64,000 bases of DNA from Crambe crambe (taxonomy: Eukaryota; Porifera; Demospongiae; Poecilosclerida; Crambeidae), in contig OZ004584.1 of the NCBI GenBank assembly GCA_963924555.1, positions 8,377,753-8,441,752 on the forward strand. The letters are read 5' to 3'. Below the pieces are notes generated by a model, which saw only the letters and a list, made by a program, of their open reading frames with translations, was not told the origin of the DNA and did no database searches. The translations under genes and the position numbers were made by a program. Each line of letters begins with the position of its first letter. The stretch's first letter is position 1. This document shows, piece by piece, positions 34,000 to 47,172 of the stretch.

Positions 34000-35640
34000 A
34001 ATAGCAGACCTACATAATTCATCAGGATATTGGCCAACAACTTCAACACATCTGAGACTGATACACAATCTATTGTTAGGGGTGGTTAAAAAAATCGACC
34101 AAACAATTTTTTCCCTCTCTGAAGATTAAGCATTGAGCCTTTGATATGGAAATCACTTTTATATCTGCTATACTGAAAGTTATGAAGGTTAGCAGGTCTT
34201 CAAATTGAGATATGTGATACAATTGAAAGGCAAATGAAATAAGATAAGAAAAGAGGAAGAAGTGATCTGTGACCATGGAGTGAGTGATGAGAGGTATCAC
34301 AACATCAGATACACCCTTTACGATCATATCAAAGGGAAGTGTGATTTTGGACTACTGAGTGAAGTGTGCGAGTTAAGGAGTCAAACAAAACTAAAAACAA
34401 TCTCTGCCCATCACATCTCAGCTCATGTATAAATATGTCCCTACCTCTTCAGTCCTGTGTCCATGAAAAACCAAAGGTAGGTTTCAATACAATCACACAT
34501 ATAGATTACCAATGATATTGGCAGCAAGTATATATAAGGTCCACTTGATTAACTGTGGCTTTGGAGTTGGGCTACTTAAAAGGAGGCTATGTAAATTTTG
34601 GTTTGATTTCAGATCAAGATGAAACAGTTGTGTAAACTTGAGGCTGTTCCTGAATAGATTATGGCTTTTCCTCAATAGAGGAGTTTTATAGTGCTAACTT
34701 GCATTGGTGCATCATGTACAATACTAGATAGACTTTGGCACATAATTTTGGGGTAGGTTCTAGCATCATGATCACTTCAATAGTACTCGTGACTGATCTT
34801 GATCTGGTCCAACTTAACATCCTAGATAAGTTACTTACCCTATACATAATTAACTGTGATGTCTAATGATGTCATGTTCCTCTCAATAAGTATTATACCA
34901 CACCCCCAAACACCTGACCCTTTATCTCCATTCATGCAGGTCATCACACAATTACTACAGACCTGCCAATCAAGCTAACATGGGTCCTCCAAACAATCCC
35001 CACACACACACTCCATCAAGTGCGTGTGCTGTGTGGTCCCGCAACTAAACCTCGATCTAAACATTAGGCCAAACCAATTAAATTTCCTGTTTCTCATCAC
35101 AAAAATATGAAAAATCCAATGCTGCGTGTGAAAACAAAAACAAAAACAAGGACTTTCCAGCTGCACTGAGTTATGTAGCTAGATAGATTTAATAGCTAAC
35201 TTGGTCTACATAAAGCTAGCTAGTGTGTGTGACATTAAAAACAGCGAATTTTTTGCCTAACTTAAGCAGCTGTCACTAATTACTCACAATGAGTCTCTCT
35301 ATTATTTATGATTAGACTGACACAGCAAAGAAAAAGTTTGTTTGTTTTTCAATTTTGGCAAAAATCAATGAGGGAGCTGAGGAAATTTATTTGGTTTGGT
35401 TTGGCCTTATGGATCCAACCCTGATTTCTTGCTGCTTCATCAGATACAAGGATATCATTCCCCTGTAAATTAGCTACATGAAAACTCCATACCTCCTCCA
35501 TCACACTTCCAGTTCGTATTAGAATCAGCCGGGTCCGCGAGACCAACACTAACCTGCATAATCATGGTGACAAGTTGGCAATGTCCAATTTAGTATGGTC
35601 GGGTAAAGGGTTGCCATCAAGAGAGACGTGTATTGACGCC
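34000..35640. other. Duplicated non-coding segment, first of three copies
   Basis: No gene supported. Parts of 34480-35640 recur at about 42270-43270 and 54470-54850 (for example TAGATAGACTTTGGCACATA, and GATACAAGGATATCATTC near 35443 and 54668). The minus strand has a possible short 5' exon ending GTGATGGAGGAG before GTATGG (near 35490). It is shared by the three copies but leads to no clear gene. Confidence 0.5.
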
Positions 35641-35850
35641 CGCGCACGCAGCTTAATTGTGAATTAAAAAATTAATAATAAGAAAATTAATTCCTTTGTA
35701 AATCCATCCATTAAGAGTTTTGAAGTCCTACAGGACACACAATATCACAATAGAATGAACAGTATCCACTTTCACTATGTGCATAAAGACTTACCTATTG
35801 TAGCAAAATTAATGGTTGCACTTTCTAGTTCCAAGGACTTGATCACTTAT

Positions 35851-38800
35851 TCATGGTTGCTGCATGCAGGAGACAGACATCAGTAATACCCAGTAAACTA
35901 GATAGTATAACACCTTACCTCTTGGGTGTGCTGTGGCTATCCTTTTGAACATTCCTCCATCAAGCTTCCTAACACCAGCTGCTAGTTGCCTCCAACTTGG
36001 TTTGCCATATTTGGCAGTGTTGTAATTCTGGTTTAACCATTGACTAATGGTGTTTAAAAGACAACGGAACCTGTCGGAGTTATTCCTGCGGATGTCCTCA
36101 ATGACACTGGTCTTCAGTCTAAGGTAAATAGCAAGGTCATCCCAACTGGCCGCCAAGTCCTCCACTTCATCCATCACATCTGCTGTGTCTTCAGGATCTA
36201 TTTATCAATGCAACATTGACTCATTGTAAGTTTGAGGGGGTTCTGATGACTCACCTAGTTCAGAATCATCTATCATTTCAAGAACTTGTTTCCACTCAGT
36301 TCCACTGACCTGATAGAAATATAATCCCTTCACTAGTAAAAATCAAAGGGCAACTGAGAGATTAACTCACATGTCGTCCAGCACTTGATGGGGAAGTCCC
36401 TAATTGATTGGTTACTGGGAGTGGAGTAAAAAGACAGTGGAGACCTTATGAGAAGAAAGAAGTGACATGTCACATTGGACATTCATGATGTGTGGTCATC
36501 ATGACCACTTACCGGATTGATGTGCTGATTGAGGTACTCTCATATGTCCTCCACCATCAGTACTAGGGGAACAGTGGGTGTTGCTAGAGGTAGAAGCCTC
36601 ACTTGTAATCAAAGATGTCTTGGGTGTCTTGGACGTGCTGGCAACATCTGTAGGAGATGATCACCACTAGATACATGCAATATCAAGGTCATCTTAATTC
36701 CTCACATTTCTTCCTCAACACTTCACAGATGGCCTCAGCAGACTGAGTGTGTCCAGCCTTCACACACACCTCCAGCAAGTTCCCATAGGTGGCTGCAAGA
36801 CCATGCCTCTCCTTCCACCTCTTCAGTGCCTCTCGTCTATAGGTCAAAGAGATCAGTTATTCACACTGGACTCTCAGTTAGAGGGGATGACACATGAAAC
36901 CATGAAAGCCAAAAAAAAAGAAAAAAGAGAGTATTATTTCAAGTGTTTGACTTGAGGTCACACTAAGTACATGTGAAGTACAAAAACAAGACCACATTTT
37001 TTGGTTGGTGGGAGGGAATAAATAGAATCCTAATAAATACACAAATTAAACCTCCTCTCAAAATAGTTGATCCCCACCCCTAAAAGAGGCAATACCCAGG
37101 TCTCACCTCTGCAGTGCAGGTTCATTCTGATACTTCTTCTTGATGTCGCTAATGTCAGTGGCAGTCAGTCCCAGAGGAACAGAGAGCTTCTCCTCCCAGT
37201 CCAGTGAGTGGTCTGATATCTCATTCAGGTCCCTGTCCACTCCCCCATGGCCCCAGTCCAACTGCCACTCCAAGTGGGGGCGTGCATCCACTGGGAGACG
37301 TGAGAGGTAGGATTGGTAATCTGGTCCTGTGGCATGTAGTTACAGTGTAGAGTGGATCCATGGAGGACAACGGGACTCACACTAACCTGAGGGGAGTACT
37401 GGGTCAGGTCCATTCACACCACTTCCATCTCCAGTCATGGGCTACAGTAGTACAATGTGAACTAAAGTCATGCACATTGCATATATTAAGGGACATTAAT
37501 ACACTACTCTATATAATGCACACCATACCATATGCGCACTTCAGGGCAAGGTACTTGCTACAATTTACTTACCTTTCCAAACCAAACCAAATGCTGACTT
37601 TGCATATAAACTGGATCAGGTTCTTCGGGATTCTTGAGGCAGTCCATTATGTGAGGAGAAGTCTCTCCACTGTCAACAACGCACAAGTGGTCTCTTCCAG
37701 GGTGAGAGGGACATTCAAAGGAGAGTTGGTAGCTCACAGAAAAGGCATAGTTCATATGAGAGGTGACTGTCTTCAGTGTATGCTCAATGATCTCTCTGAT
37801 GGCATGACACACCTCGTGTGTTGGGGTCTTGGTGATCGGTAGTCTCTTGATGGATACCTCGTAGTACTTTGGTTGGGAGATGAGGGTGATGGTGTCACGA
37901 TCAGCTCCGAATCGAAACTGCACTCGGTTCTTCTTGATGCCTTCCTTGATCAACTTGAGTTTGTGTGAGCTCTGCCCAACTAAGTTTGCAATCGTGGCAG
38001 GAAAGACCCCAAGGGGTACAAAACCACATTCGTATCGAATCAAGAGAGAGGCAGGAAGGAGTTGGTTGGAACCACTCTTTTGAAAGTCACACAGTTCTTC
38101 ATTGCTCACATTCTCAAGGACACAGGGCATTAGGTAGATCTTTGAACTCTGTGAAGGACTGGGATCAGACTGGACTATGGGAGCTATGATGTTGAGGTAT
38201 TCCAACAGCTTCACCAGTTGCTCCAGGGGTATGTAATCTCCTGAAATACCGACAATACTTCTTCTGATGTCCTCCAGGGAGAACTGTCCCGTTTTCCTAA
38301 ACTTCTCAGAGGCAGCAACACCCATTCGACCGAACTTAAATGCATTGATGATCAGATTGGTCACACTATCGAAAACAATTTGAATGTTACAAATAACTGT
38401 TTCCTTTAACTCAGGTAGGTTGGGGAAGTACATCAGGACTCCGGCATGGTGGTGGAGGAACCACAGAGCTGTCTTTGTATCAGCAGCTGTCATGCCAAGC
38501 CTCTCAGCAAGTTGCAGGCAACTCTGCAGACTGGCTATTCTCTTGTCTCTCTTTCGCAGGCAGAGACTCAGCATCAGCCATGCAGCTGGGATGCGAAGTT
38601 TCCTAAAGTGCTTCTGCAAACCTTTCTCCAGAAAGGTACGAATCTCTCTGACTTCATCTGCTCCCCCCGTCAAGTTGTTTATGGGGAGTACCATCCTGCC
38701 TTCAGAGGAAAATTGGACCAGATCGTCCCTGAAGAAATCGGTAGATCGAATTATACGTTGCAGTTTTTGATCGAATTTGTTGATCTCCTCTTCAGACACT

Positions 38801-41565
38801 CTATCTTTATGTGTCCCGATTATGTATGCAACAGATTTGGAAGAAGAAGCTAAAAGCTCGTCCAATTTGGAATCAGAGGCTCCTTCGTTACTCTCTTGTG
38901 AGCTGTACGACTTGAAGCAAGCAATACTGGATAGAGCTGAGAGAAGGACTTCTTCCACAGTATAGGTGGACTCGACCGGCAAGGTGGACTCACCCGATGG
39001 ACTGAGGAAGGAGATAGTGTAACTTTTCTGGAGGTCATCGATCAACTTACAAAATAAAAGGTAAAGGGCAGGACTGATGGTGAGTGCTGGGAGCATGTCC
39101 ATCAGCTCGGGATGGCCCCCTGTGTCTTCCATGTTCAGTAGTGCTGCATCTTTGAAGAGCTGCTTCATATGACTCCAATTCTTGGCACTCAAGGCATTAC
39201 GAAACAAGTCAGCCATTTCCTTTACATCAGGGTGTAGAGTACTGCTATCTCGTTCAATCAGTGCAGGAGGGTCAGATAAAAAATCATTCTCTGGTGACTT
39301 AAGATTGGTATAGGAAAGCTTGGTCCTATGCATTTCTTGAGTAGAAGGTATTTCATCATGAATGGTGGACCCATCACTCACACTTTCTTCATTGGAGTTG
39401 ATACTGGATGTTTTCTGTTGAAAAATCTTCTCATAGAAGTACTGCAGGAACATGTGTGCCTCGTCCGTGAGGTTTTCAGCTGCTAACCAATCTGTTCGTG
39501 TCACCATGGCTGTAGTGCAGGAGAGGTTCCTGATGATCACTCGTCCTGACTCAACTGCACCCGTACTAGGCTGCTCTGCCTCTCCAGCTGAAGTGATGTC
39601 TGTGATCTCTCCAGTCAGGCGGCGACGGGTCGTTGTCTTTCCCAAACGAGGACCTCCAACGAAAGCCATTTTGACAAAGAGCATTTCTATGGATTCTTGT
39701 GTGGCAAGGATTCGGCGGTACACATTCAAATACTCAGATTTGCCTGAAGGGATAAGAGAGAGTTCAGTTTCTAATACGGATGTCTTATATGAGAAGAGTA
39801 CAGTTCTTTTAAATAATGCACACCTGGCTGATCACGCACTGTAACAGTTACGAATTTAGAGGGTCTGAAAGTGCCTAATTTATTCCACTATCTGAACCTT
39901 AACTTTAGGAGGTTTAGTCAACTTATCTCAAATAGCATTTTTAAAAGGGGGTGGGGGTGGGGATTTGCCTCCCCTGGAACCTGCTATGTGATTTATATGG
40001 TCTAACACAGTAAAGAGTGTATTCCAAAGAGTGCATAAGTTAGCACATTAAGATAGGATATTGTCTCCCCCACAATCTTTCTAGATGAAGGTCTGGGAAT
40101 TGGATGATACCTACACAATACACCTTTGTATGAAATCTCCACTCACCAGAGAGGTAGTCCTCAATCTGCACTCTCAGTTCATTCAGTTCAAGTTTCTTCA
40201 ATACATCAAACAGAGACATCCAGGTTGGAGGAAGACGACTCTTTCCTGGAGATTTCCATTGGCTGATAACTATTTCAACAGATTTAACAGGATCAGACAG
40301 AAGTTGACCCTGTCGCAGGTCAATCCAACTCAAATTGATTCCAGCAGCTTTTACCAGTTCAGTGTGGACCTTTGCCAGTGATGTGACCACCTGGATTTCT
40401 ACTCCCTCCAGTCTAGAGAGAGCACTCATGCTGAATTGACTCTCGGGGTTGAATGGGGTCACTGGGAATGGGATAAATTGCAAAGCAGTTAAATTGGGAC
40501 CTCCAGAGTATTTAAGAATTGTTGGGATGGACCATTTTGATCTTGTGATACTATTACATCATCATGACATAATCAATTATTTGGGCAGAATTCAGTAGTT
40601 ACCTTTCAATGATGCCTTGAACACCCTGTTACTCCATCTAGATGCACCCCATCCCCCTAACACCACCAATTCTCCTGTGGGGAGGACAATAGTAGCAGTC
40701 CTACTTAACCCTATAGGCAAATTCCCAACATGTAACCAGGAGAGGGTGTGGGAGGAGTAGGCACAGATCTCAGAGTAAGGATTATTACTAATATCTCCTC
40801 CAATAGATATCAGCTGATTTGCAAATGATGAAGGAGAGAAACGTTCGAGATGAATCTGTAACTCACTCCACAAATCACTGGAGTGTGACATTTCTTGATT
40901 ATGGTCTTCATTAAGGAGTGACTCCAACTTGCAGTGAAATCCTGAGGGACCCGGTCTACAGCCACCCATCAAATACAGTCTTCCTTTATGGAGAGTGGAT
41001 TTCAAACGACTGCATGCTATAGGTAGAGGTTGAACAGACGACCACTCATTGTCTTTGAGTATCTCCACTACATTCACTCTTCCTCCTTTATCTGTACCAC
41101 CTGATACCACCAAACATTCGGGACTTCCAGTGTTCAATGCTGATGATGAATCACGACTAGTTGGCATTGGTGGCAGTGATGGTTGCCAGTTCGTTCCTCC
41201 TTTAAGTGTCCATAGTTTATTTGTAGTCATATAAGTATCAGGTTCCTCTCCACCAACAAGCACCACCTGAGAGTGGTAGGTGGTGAGGCCATAATAACGG
41301 GTGGGTGTGGTCACTTGTGACCATGAGTTCAAATCAGTGGAGGAGATAAACAGTGAGGCATCACTTTCCATTGATGATGTGTACCCTCCTCCAAAATATA
41401 TCTTGTCCTGCAGTAGCACACATTGGGCATCAAACATACCCATTGGTAGTGGAGTGCACTCTGTCCAGTCAAGTGAGGCTAGGGGGTGGAGGATGCCAAC
41501 CTGTAGAGGTATAGTAGAGAATAGTTACCTTGCACACATGCACAACAGGGGGTCATCTTTGACAT
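35851..41565 (-). CDS. Gene C: Kelch-Death-ROCO-Death-Death protein, about 1,461 aa
   Basis: Exons: 41529-41565, 40603-41478, 40147-40461, 37573-39743, 37387-37441, 37107-37326, 36706-36836, 36513-36647, 36371-36414, 36255-36309, 35851-36197. Phases agree throughout and no stop interrupts the frame. Same order as gene A: six Kelch diglycines, Death-like domain, Roc-COR (GGPRLGKT, DTGGHPE, THKDRV), first Death domain, S/T-rich tail, last Death domain. Kelch loops after the diglycines differ from the other copies (for example GGGYTSSMESDAS and GGTDKGGRVN). The Ser-rich insert in the GTPase is shorter than in gene B. The C terminus runs 25 codons past HPRG before a stop because the donor-like GTAAGG is read through. 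It has no dynamitin copy beside it. Confidence 0.84.
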
Positions 41566-41755
41566 AATGGAGGGACAGAATAGATGGCCTGCACATGGAG
41601 GTGCGTCGCATAAAAGGGGCGTGGTTTCTGCCATCTTAGAGAGCAGAGAATGTATAGACTCATTGCAGTTTCAGTAACATTATTGGACTTGTCTGTATAT
41701 TACCAGCACACCACCACCATGTTGGAGGTAGTCTCCTGCCCCTTCTCCATGAGAC

Positions 41756-41916
41756 TACAGTGGAACCTCCCAATAATGGACACTCCAAATAAAGCACACC
41801 TCCCTGTAAAGGACACTTGTTGCTGTCCCACCATAGTACTTTGTGTATTAAATGACCTCTGAATAAAGGTCACCTGGACAATTTCAACTTGTCTGTTATT
41901 TGGAGACTCCACTGTA
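41756..41916. mobile_element. Short MITE with TACAGTGGA ends, copy 3
   Basis: Same element as 16689-16857, in the same place upstream of gene C. A small internal deletion near 41875 removes the CTCTCTATAAAGG stretch found in the other copies. Confidence 0.7.
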
Positions 41917-41929
41917 TGTTGGAGGTACA

Positions 41930-43190
41930 AGGTAGAGGAGAAATTGTACTAGTTTACATGTTAGGAGGTGGTTAAGTGTTTGTTTTCATAATTATTGCAA
42001 CTAGTTGATTGTAAGAACTTATAATGCTGTTAGTTATCTGTTCTTTGCAAGGGAGAAAACAAGTCTATAGCAATAGCAGTGTACTTTCATCATCTTAGAC
42101 CCACCCCTCTATCTGTCTACAAACCATGTGTACTTGTGTTCTTATGAAGGACATAAGCTGGAGTATGAGAGGGATAAAGGTAAGTGTGGAGGATTCTTCT
42201 GTACATTGCACTGTGAATGTCCACTGTGTGCATGGTCACAGGTGTTTGCAGTGATCTTCCAATTGGAACACTAAAACCAAAATTTACATAGCCTCCCTTT
42301 CAAGTAGCCCAACTCCAAAGCCAAGGTTAAGTCCTTTGAAAGGAGGCTATGTAAATTTTGGTTTTGCTGTTCCAAATGCAATTCTCTATTGGAAAAGCCA
42401 TAATCTATTCAGGAACAGCCTCAAGTTTACACAGCTGATTTTAGATTTGCATCGTGCATTGTGCAATTATCTGCAGTACAGTAGATTTCAGGATGGTTGT
42501 CCATAAGGAATGAGAAAAAGGTAGTGGCTTACAAGGACCTAAGAAACCTGATCCTTTCATGTCCTATATAATCCATGCAGTTGTGTAAATGATTCCCCAA
42601 ACCTTCCTGACAACCAACCTGCAATGGACAGTGCAATATGTATACTAGATAGGCTTTGGCACATTATGCTGGCATAATTTTGGGGGTAGGTTCTAGCCTC
42701 ATAATTATGATTAATAGGTAATGATCACTTCAATAGTACTCATGACTAGTTTTAAATTTTATACAGCATCAGTTATGTTCCAGTCCATCTGTGACTGATC
42801 TTGATCTGGTCCAACTTAACATCCTAGATAAGTTACTTACTCTATACTTAATTAACTGTCATGTCTAATGATGTCATGTTCCTCACTCTCAAATACCTGA
42901 CCCTTTGTCTCCATTCATGCAGGTGATCACACAATGCCCTACCACTTACTACAGACCTGCCAATCAAGCTAACATGGGTCCTCCAAAAAATCTCCACACC
43001 CATACCATATACATGTACAAACTTCCATCAAGTGGATGTGCTGTGTGTGGTGCCCCTACTCCTGTTTAATCCAACCCTGATTCTTGCTGCTTAATGATAT
43101 CCCCTGTAAATAGTTACATGAAAAACTGCATACCTCCTCCATCCTTCCAGTTCGTCTTAGAACCAAGACTAACACTGGTGTGCTTTTAGT
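41930..43190. other. Duplicated spacer between gene C and GLUT pseudogene 2
   Basis: The first 250 bp match the spacer upstream of genes A and D. From about 42270 it matches 34560-35640. No gene supported. Confidence 0.55.
42273..42366. repeat. Inverted repeat (foldback), arms about 30 bp
   Basis: CCAAAATTTACATAGCCTCC followed by CTTTCAA at the left is mirrored by TTGAAAGGAGGCTATGTAAA then TTTTGG at the right, with a loop of about 30 bp. Only one arm is obvious at the related site 34580-34600, so the second arm may be lost or diverged there. Confidence 0.75.
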
Positions 43191-43299
43191 GAACCATGGC
43201 AATTCCGCAAGGTGATGCAGCTCAGCAGCGAGCGTGGTTGATCTGGCCGGGTAAAGGATCGCCATCAACGAAAACAACCTCATTACTTGACGCCCACGC

Positions 43300-43428
43300 A
43301 CTAGATAAGACAGCAAATTGGATTGGCAGGTGGGTGAGGAGAGAGAGAGAGAGAGAGAGAGAGATCTATTCAATGTGGGCATTATTACCTTGTTGTTCAG
43401 AGAGAGAGATCAATTCAATGTGGGCATT

Positions 43429-43462
<34 letters not shown>

Positions 43463-45100
43463 ATTCAATGTGGGCATTATTACCTTGTTCTTCCCCCACC
43501 ACTACCTATTCTTACCATGGTCTCTATATGGACAGGTTCCATCATGACACAATGCTGTTGAACAACACTGTGATCATTGCTGGGGTCATATTTGAGTCCT
43601 TTGCTTTCCATCCAGTCATGTTCATCATTGGATGCATCCTGGTCGGCATCAACTCAGGTAACACTGCTAATTAAGGATAACACTGAATAACATAAGGCAG
43701 CATTGCATCACATTGAGAATATAATTATTATATGAAGATATTCTATCCCCTCCTCAGGGATCAACACAGTCATCGTTCCTATGTACATCTCAGAGATATC
43801 TCCAGTGAATCTGAGAGGATCCATGGGAGTCTGTCATCAAATGGCTGTTGTCTCCACCATCCTCTTCTCCCAGATCCTAGGAATAAGAACAGTCAGTAAT
43901 TAATGCTACCTCTAGGTCATGTGATGATCATGTGATGGTCATAGCCTCAATGCTACCTGTCATGTGATATATACAACCTTGTTCTCAGTACATCTTACGA
44001 TACCTTCCCTGCACTACCTCTATCATGTGGTCGACTTGCATATATCTATCATGCATGTGATATACGTGTCATGTGATGCCTTTCATTGTCATGTGGGATC
44101 CTTATCATGTGACACACCATGTGACTATCATGTGATTTGAAATTTTGCAGATTCTTGGCAGACCGGATTCAGGTTGGAGAATTTTGTTTGCCCTATAACT
44201 CTATTCTCTGCCTTCCAGTTGGCACTGTTACCATTGTTACCACAGAACCCTAAATATCTGTTTGTCAAATGCTAGAAGCAGCTATCCATGGTGAGTGAAT
44301 GCGAATGCTAAAAATGAAATTGTGATTGCTCTGAAGCGCTTGAGAGGAAATGCTGATATCAACCAGGAGCTACAGCTAATGAGAGTGAGTCTAGTGATCA
44401 TGTGACCTGCTATTAATGTCACATGACTATAATGATATAGGATGAATTGAAGGAAATTGAGCATCCAAGAACGAAGGTCACACTGATTCAGGTTTTCAAG
44501 ATTCCTCGATCACTTGTTTTGAGCTTTGTGCATAAGTATTATGCTCCACTTATCACAACAGCTGAGTGGCATCAATGGAGTAAGTTAAGGATAGTTTACT
44601 GTGGTGGATGTTTCTGCACTCTTATAGTAATAACATCTTTTAAGCAGCTGGTCTGTCTGCTCATGATGCTGATATAGAAACAGTCATGTCTGCAGGTGTG
44701 GTCCTTGTCATAGTAACATTCATAACAGTTTTTATTGTTTGACTGATCCGAACTTTAAACCCCTGCAGGTCTTCCTAGTGGAGTTGCTAGGGCAACGCAC
44801 ACTAGGATCGAGGCATGACCATCTCCTTTACCGGTGTCCTCACCAGTATGTTCTGCTTCCAGGTAGGTAACAACTATAACAGCCCAACGACATCTTACCA
44901 TAAGTTACCAACCCCCCAATAAAGGCATGATAAAAAGGATACATTACAAACAGTTGGAGTGTATAGTTTTAAGATAATGGCTCTATAAAACTTTGGTGTG
45001 AGTTACTGTAATCTCTTGTTTTCAGGATGGTCTCTATATGGCAACTTGAATAGTGATGGAGGAGGCAGTGCATCCTGTGACAGTGCCTGCTGGTCATGAG
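43300..45100 (+). pseudogene. GLUT/SLC2-type sugar transporter, decayed copy 2
   Basis: Lacks the first exons. Recognisable pieces: ANWIGR (near 43316), NTVIIAGVIFESFAFHPV (from about 43560), VPMYISEISPVNLRGSMG (from about 43770), RILFALxL with a deletion before it (44170-44200), LKRLRGNADI (from about 44336), a loop exon with LIQVFKIPRSLVLSF (44480-44540), and the LLGQRTL-type piece near 44785. Several frameshifts and small deletions separate them. The copy ends near 45100, where it is fused to dynamitin exon 3 sequence. It shares intron sequence with copy 1, so both descend from one transporter gene. Confidence 0.83.
43337..43462. repeat. Two (GA)n microsatellite blocks separated by a repeated 60-bp unit
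   Basis: GA runs at 43337-43363 and 43432-43459, each followed by TCTATTCAATGTGGGCATTA and TTACCTTGTT. A shorter GAGAGAGA copy lies at 43399. They lie in what was an intron after the DWIGR exon of the transporter (compare GAGAGAGAGAGAGA at 19980-19996). Confidence 0.9.
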
Positions 45101-46910
45101 AACAGTAAATCACTAGATGGGGAAGACATAGGTATTAAAGGGAATAAATGGTGGGTTTCATAAGAGAACTAGTCCTTGCCTCTCAGATTTCCCTATACTC
45201 TGAAATTTTTAGGGAAGAGGAAGAGGAACTGGGCATGTGCCACACCTCTGAATTTTCCCTTCCTTCCAGTGCTTTATGTAGTAATTTCCATCTTCAATGT
45301 TCCAACACTGTACCTATCAATTCATGTCAGACTCTTCCAGTGTGCCATGTCTCTGGTTCTCTCTTTTCAGACTTTTCAGAAAATGTGAACCGCCTGGCCC
45401 AGTGTGGGTTCAGAGTTCAGTTTGAGGGTGTGTCTTATGAACAAGAAGTGGAAACAGTGATGCACCGTTACCTCGTGCCGAAAAAGGAAGTGGGGCAGCT
45501 GGCCTCTGATGTAGAGAGGATCCAGGAGGCCCAGGAGAGCTCTGAGAAACTTCTAGAAGTATCCCCTGCCGACCTGCTTCAAGATGTGAGTGAATGAGTG
45601 GGAGTCCCTTAAGTGCAGGGGCTACCGGTCTTGCTTCCCTGGCCTTATTTATCACCATTTCATCCAACCACACCCTCTCTACCCCTCTTCTGGTAGTGTA
45701 ACTATACCATCTCTTCTCCCACAGGTCCAAGTTCTGCAGAAGCAGCTACATGGCTTGCAACTGGACCGAGTGCTGGGAATGGACATGATGGTATCGGCGG
45801 AACATCCCTATCAGGCCATCCTGATGCGTGACCTGCAGGCACAAATCAAGTCACTCAAACTTGAGGAGTCTGGTGATGAGAGTCCCAACAGGAACCCAGT
45901 TTATGAAGTGTTCACACAAACTGAGGCAGCAAAGTTTGCACACCTTTCAAAAGTAAACAATTATGGGGTGTGGTTTCCTGTCATGTGACCTGGAGTTTTA
46001 TTTTGTTCAGTTGAGTGAAGTGGAGAAGAGATCGGTCCAGTTAGAGTCACTAGTGGGTGATGAGGAACAGCCAGTGGTAAGTTATTATATACAAGTGGCA
46101 GAAGCAGCTTCTACACATTACACTTCTCCCCACATACAGTCTTCAGTCACTGGAGGCCTCAACAGTAAAGAGAAGAGTCTTTCTGTGAGTCACATGACTT
46201 TAATTCAAGATCACATGATCTCAATTCTTTTCACCTTCAGTCGGCAGTGTTGAACCTCCAGGGTCGAGTGGCTCTTTCGGATCCTGACCACATAACATCC
46301 ATCAGTGCCCAACTGCAGGTCAGTCAGTTACAACTTTTCTTATAAAATATGTCCATCCCTGCTAAGTCCAAGGCAGACACACTGGAATCTCCATGTATTG
46401 TATCCTTCTCTTCCTCTTTCAGGGACTACTGTCTCTCTTGGAGCAGGTGGAAGCAAAAGAAGGCACAAAAACTGGACCCAGAGAAGTCTGCACGAGTAAG
46501 TACAAATGTGTCCATGATTCAGAGAATGATAAGTCCTTTACTTCACTGTCTGTTTTTAGGTTTCTGAAGCACTGGAGACAGTTGGTCGCTTGGCCAGTGT
46601 AGCCCCTCTGATTCCAGATCTCGTGGAACGTCTCCACGCCCTGAAGGACCTGCACGAGAGGGCTGCCCAGTTTGCTGGGTCAGTGGCATACATCTCTGAC
46701 AGTCAAGACGAGCTCTCCAAGCAAACCACCAAGTTACAATCTCTACTCAGTCAGGTCTGTTAAACTAAGCAGATAATGTGTTCTCATTTCCTGCCCATCC
46801 CATCAGGTACAACTGTCACTTCAAAAGAACATGTCCACACTTCATTCCGAGTTTGCAAATCTTGGATCCAGAATGGAATCATTACAGACCAAATCTTAAT
46901 TCATACTATT
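45100..46910 (+). pseudogene. Dynamitin (DCTN2) pseudogene, copy 3, lacks 5' exons
   Basis: Begins inside exon 3 (AAATCACTAGATGGGGAAGA) and retains exons 45371-45585, 45725-45952, 46011-46076, 46140-46184, 46241-46318, 46423-46495, one near 46560-46755 and a last exon near 46808. The first five keep frame; the exon at 45371 has a clean 9-bp deletion removing three residues. The exon at 46423-46495 is 73 bp against 75 in the intact gene: two bases are lost at ACTGGACCCAG, giving a frameshift. With no start or first three exons it cannot make dynamitin, though the body is much better kept than copy 2. Confidence 0.88.
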
Positions 46911-47172
46911 TCTTATTGTGCAGTACATAGGAACTCATTGGGAAATGAAATAATCATGATGTAATAATAATTGTGTTTCTTTTGTAAATCCATCAAAGAG
47001 TCTTGAAGGTCCTACAGGACACGCAATATCAAAACAGATTGAACAGAATTCACTATGTGCATAAAGACTTGCCTAGCAATGGTCCATTGAAGTTCTGACT
47101 CATTACTGAGTCACTTGTACTGCAGGAGAGGCCATGCATGGGATGACATCAGTAAACTACCCAGTAAACTAG

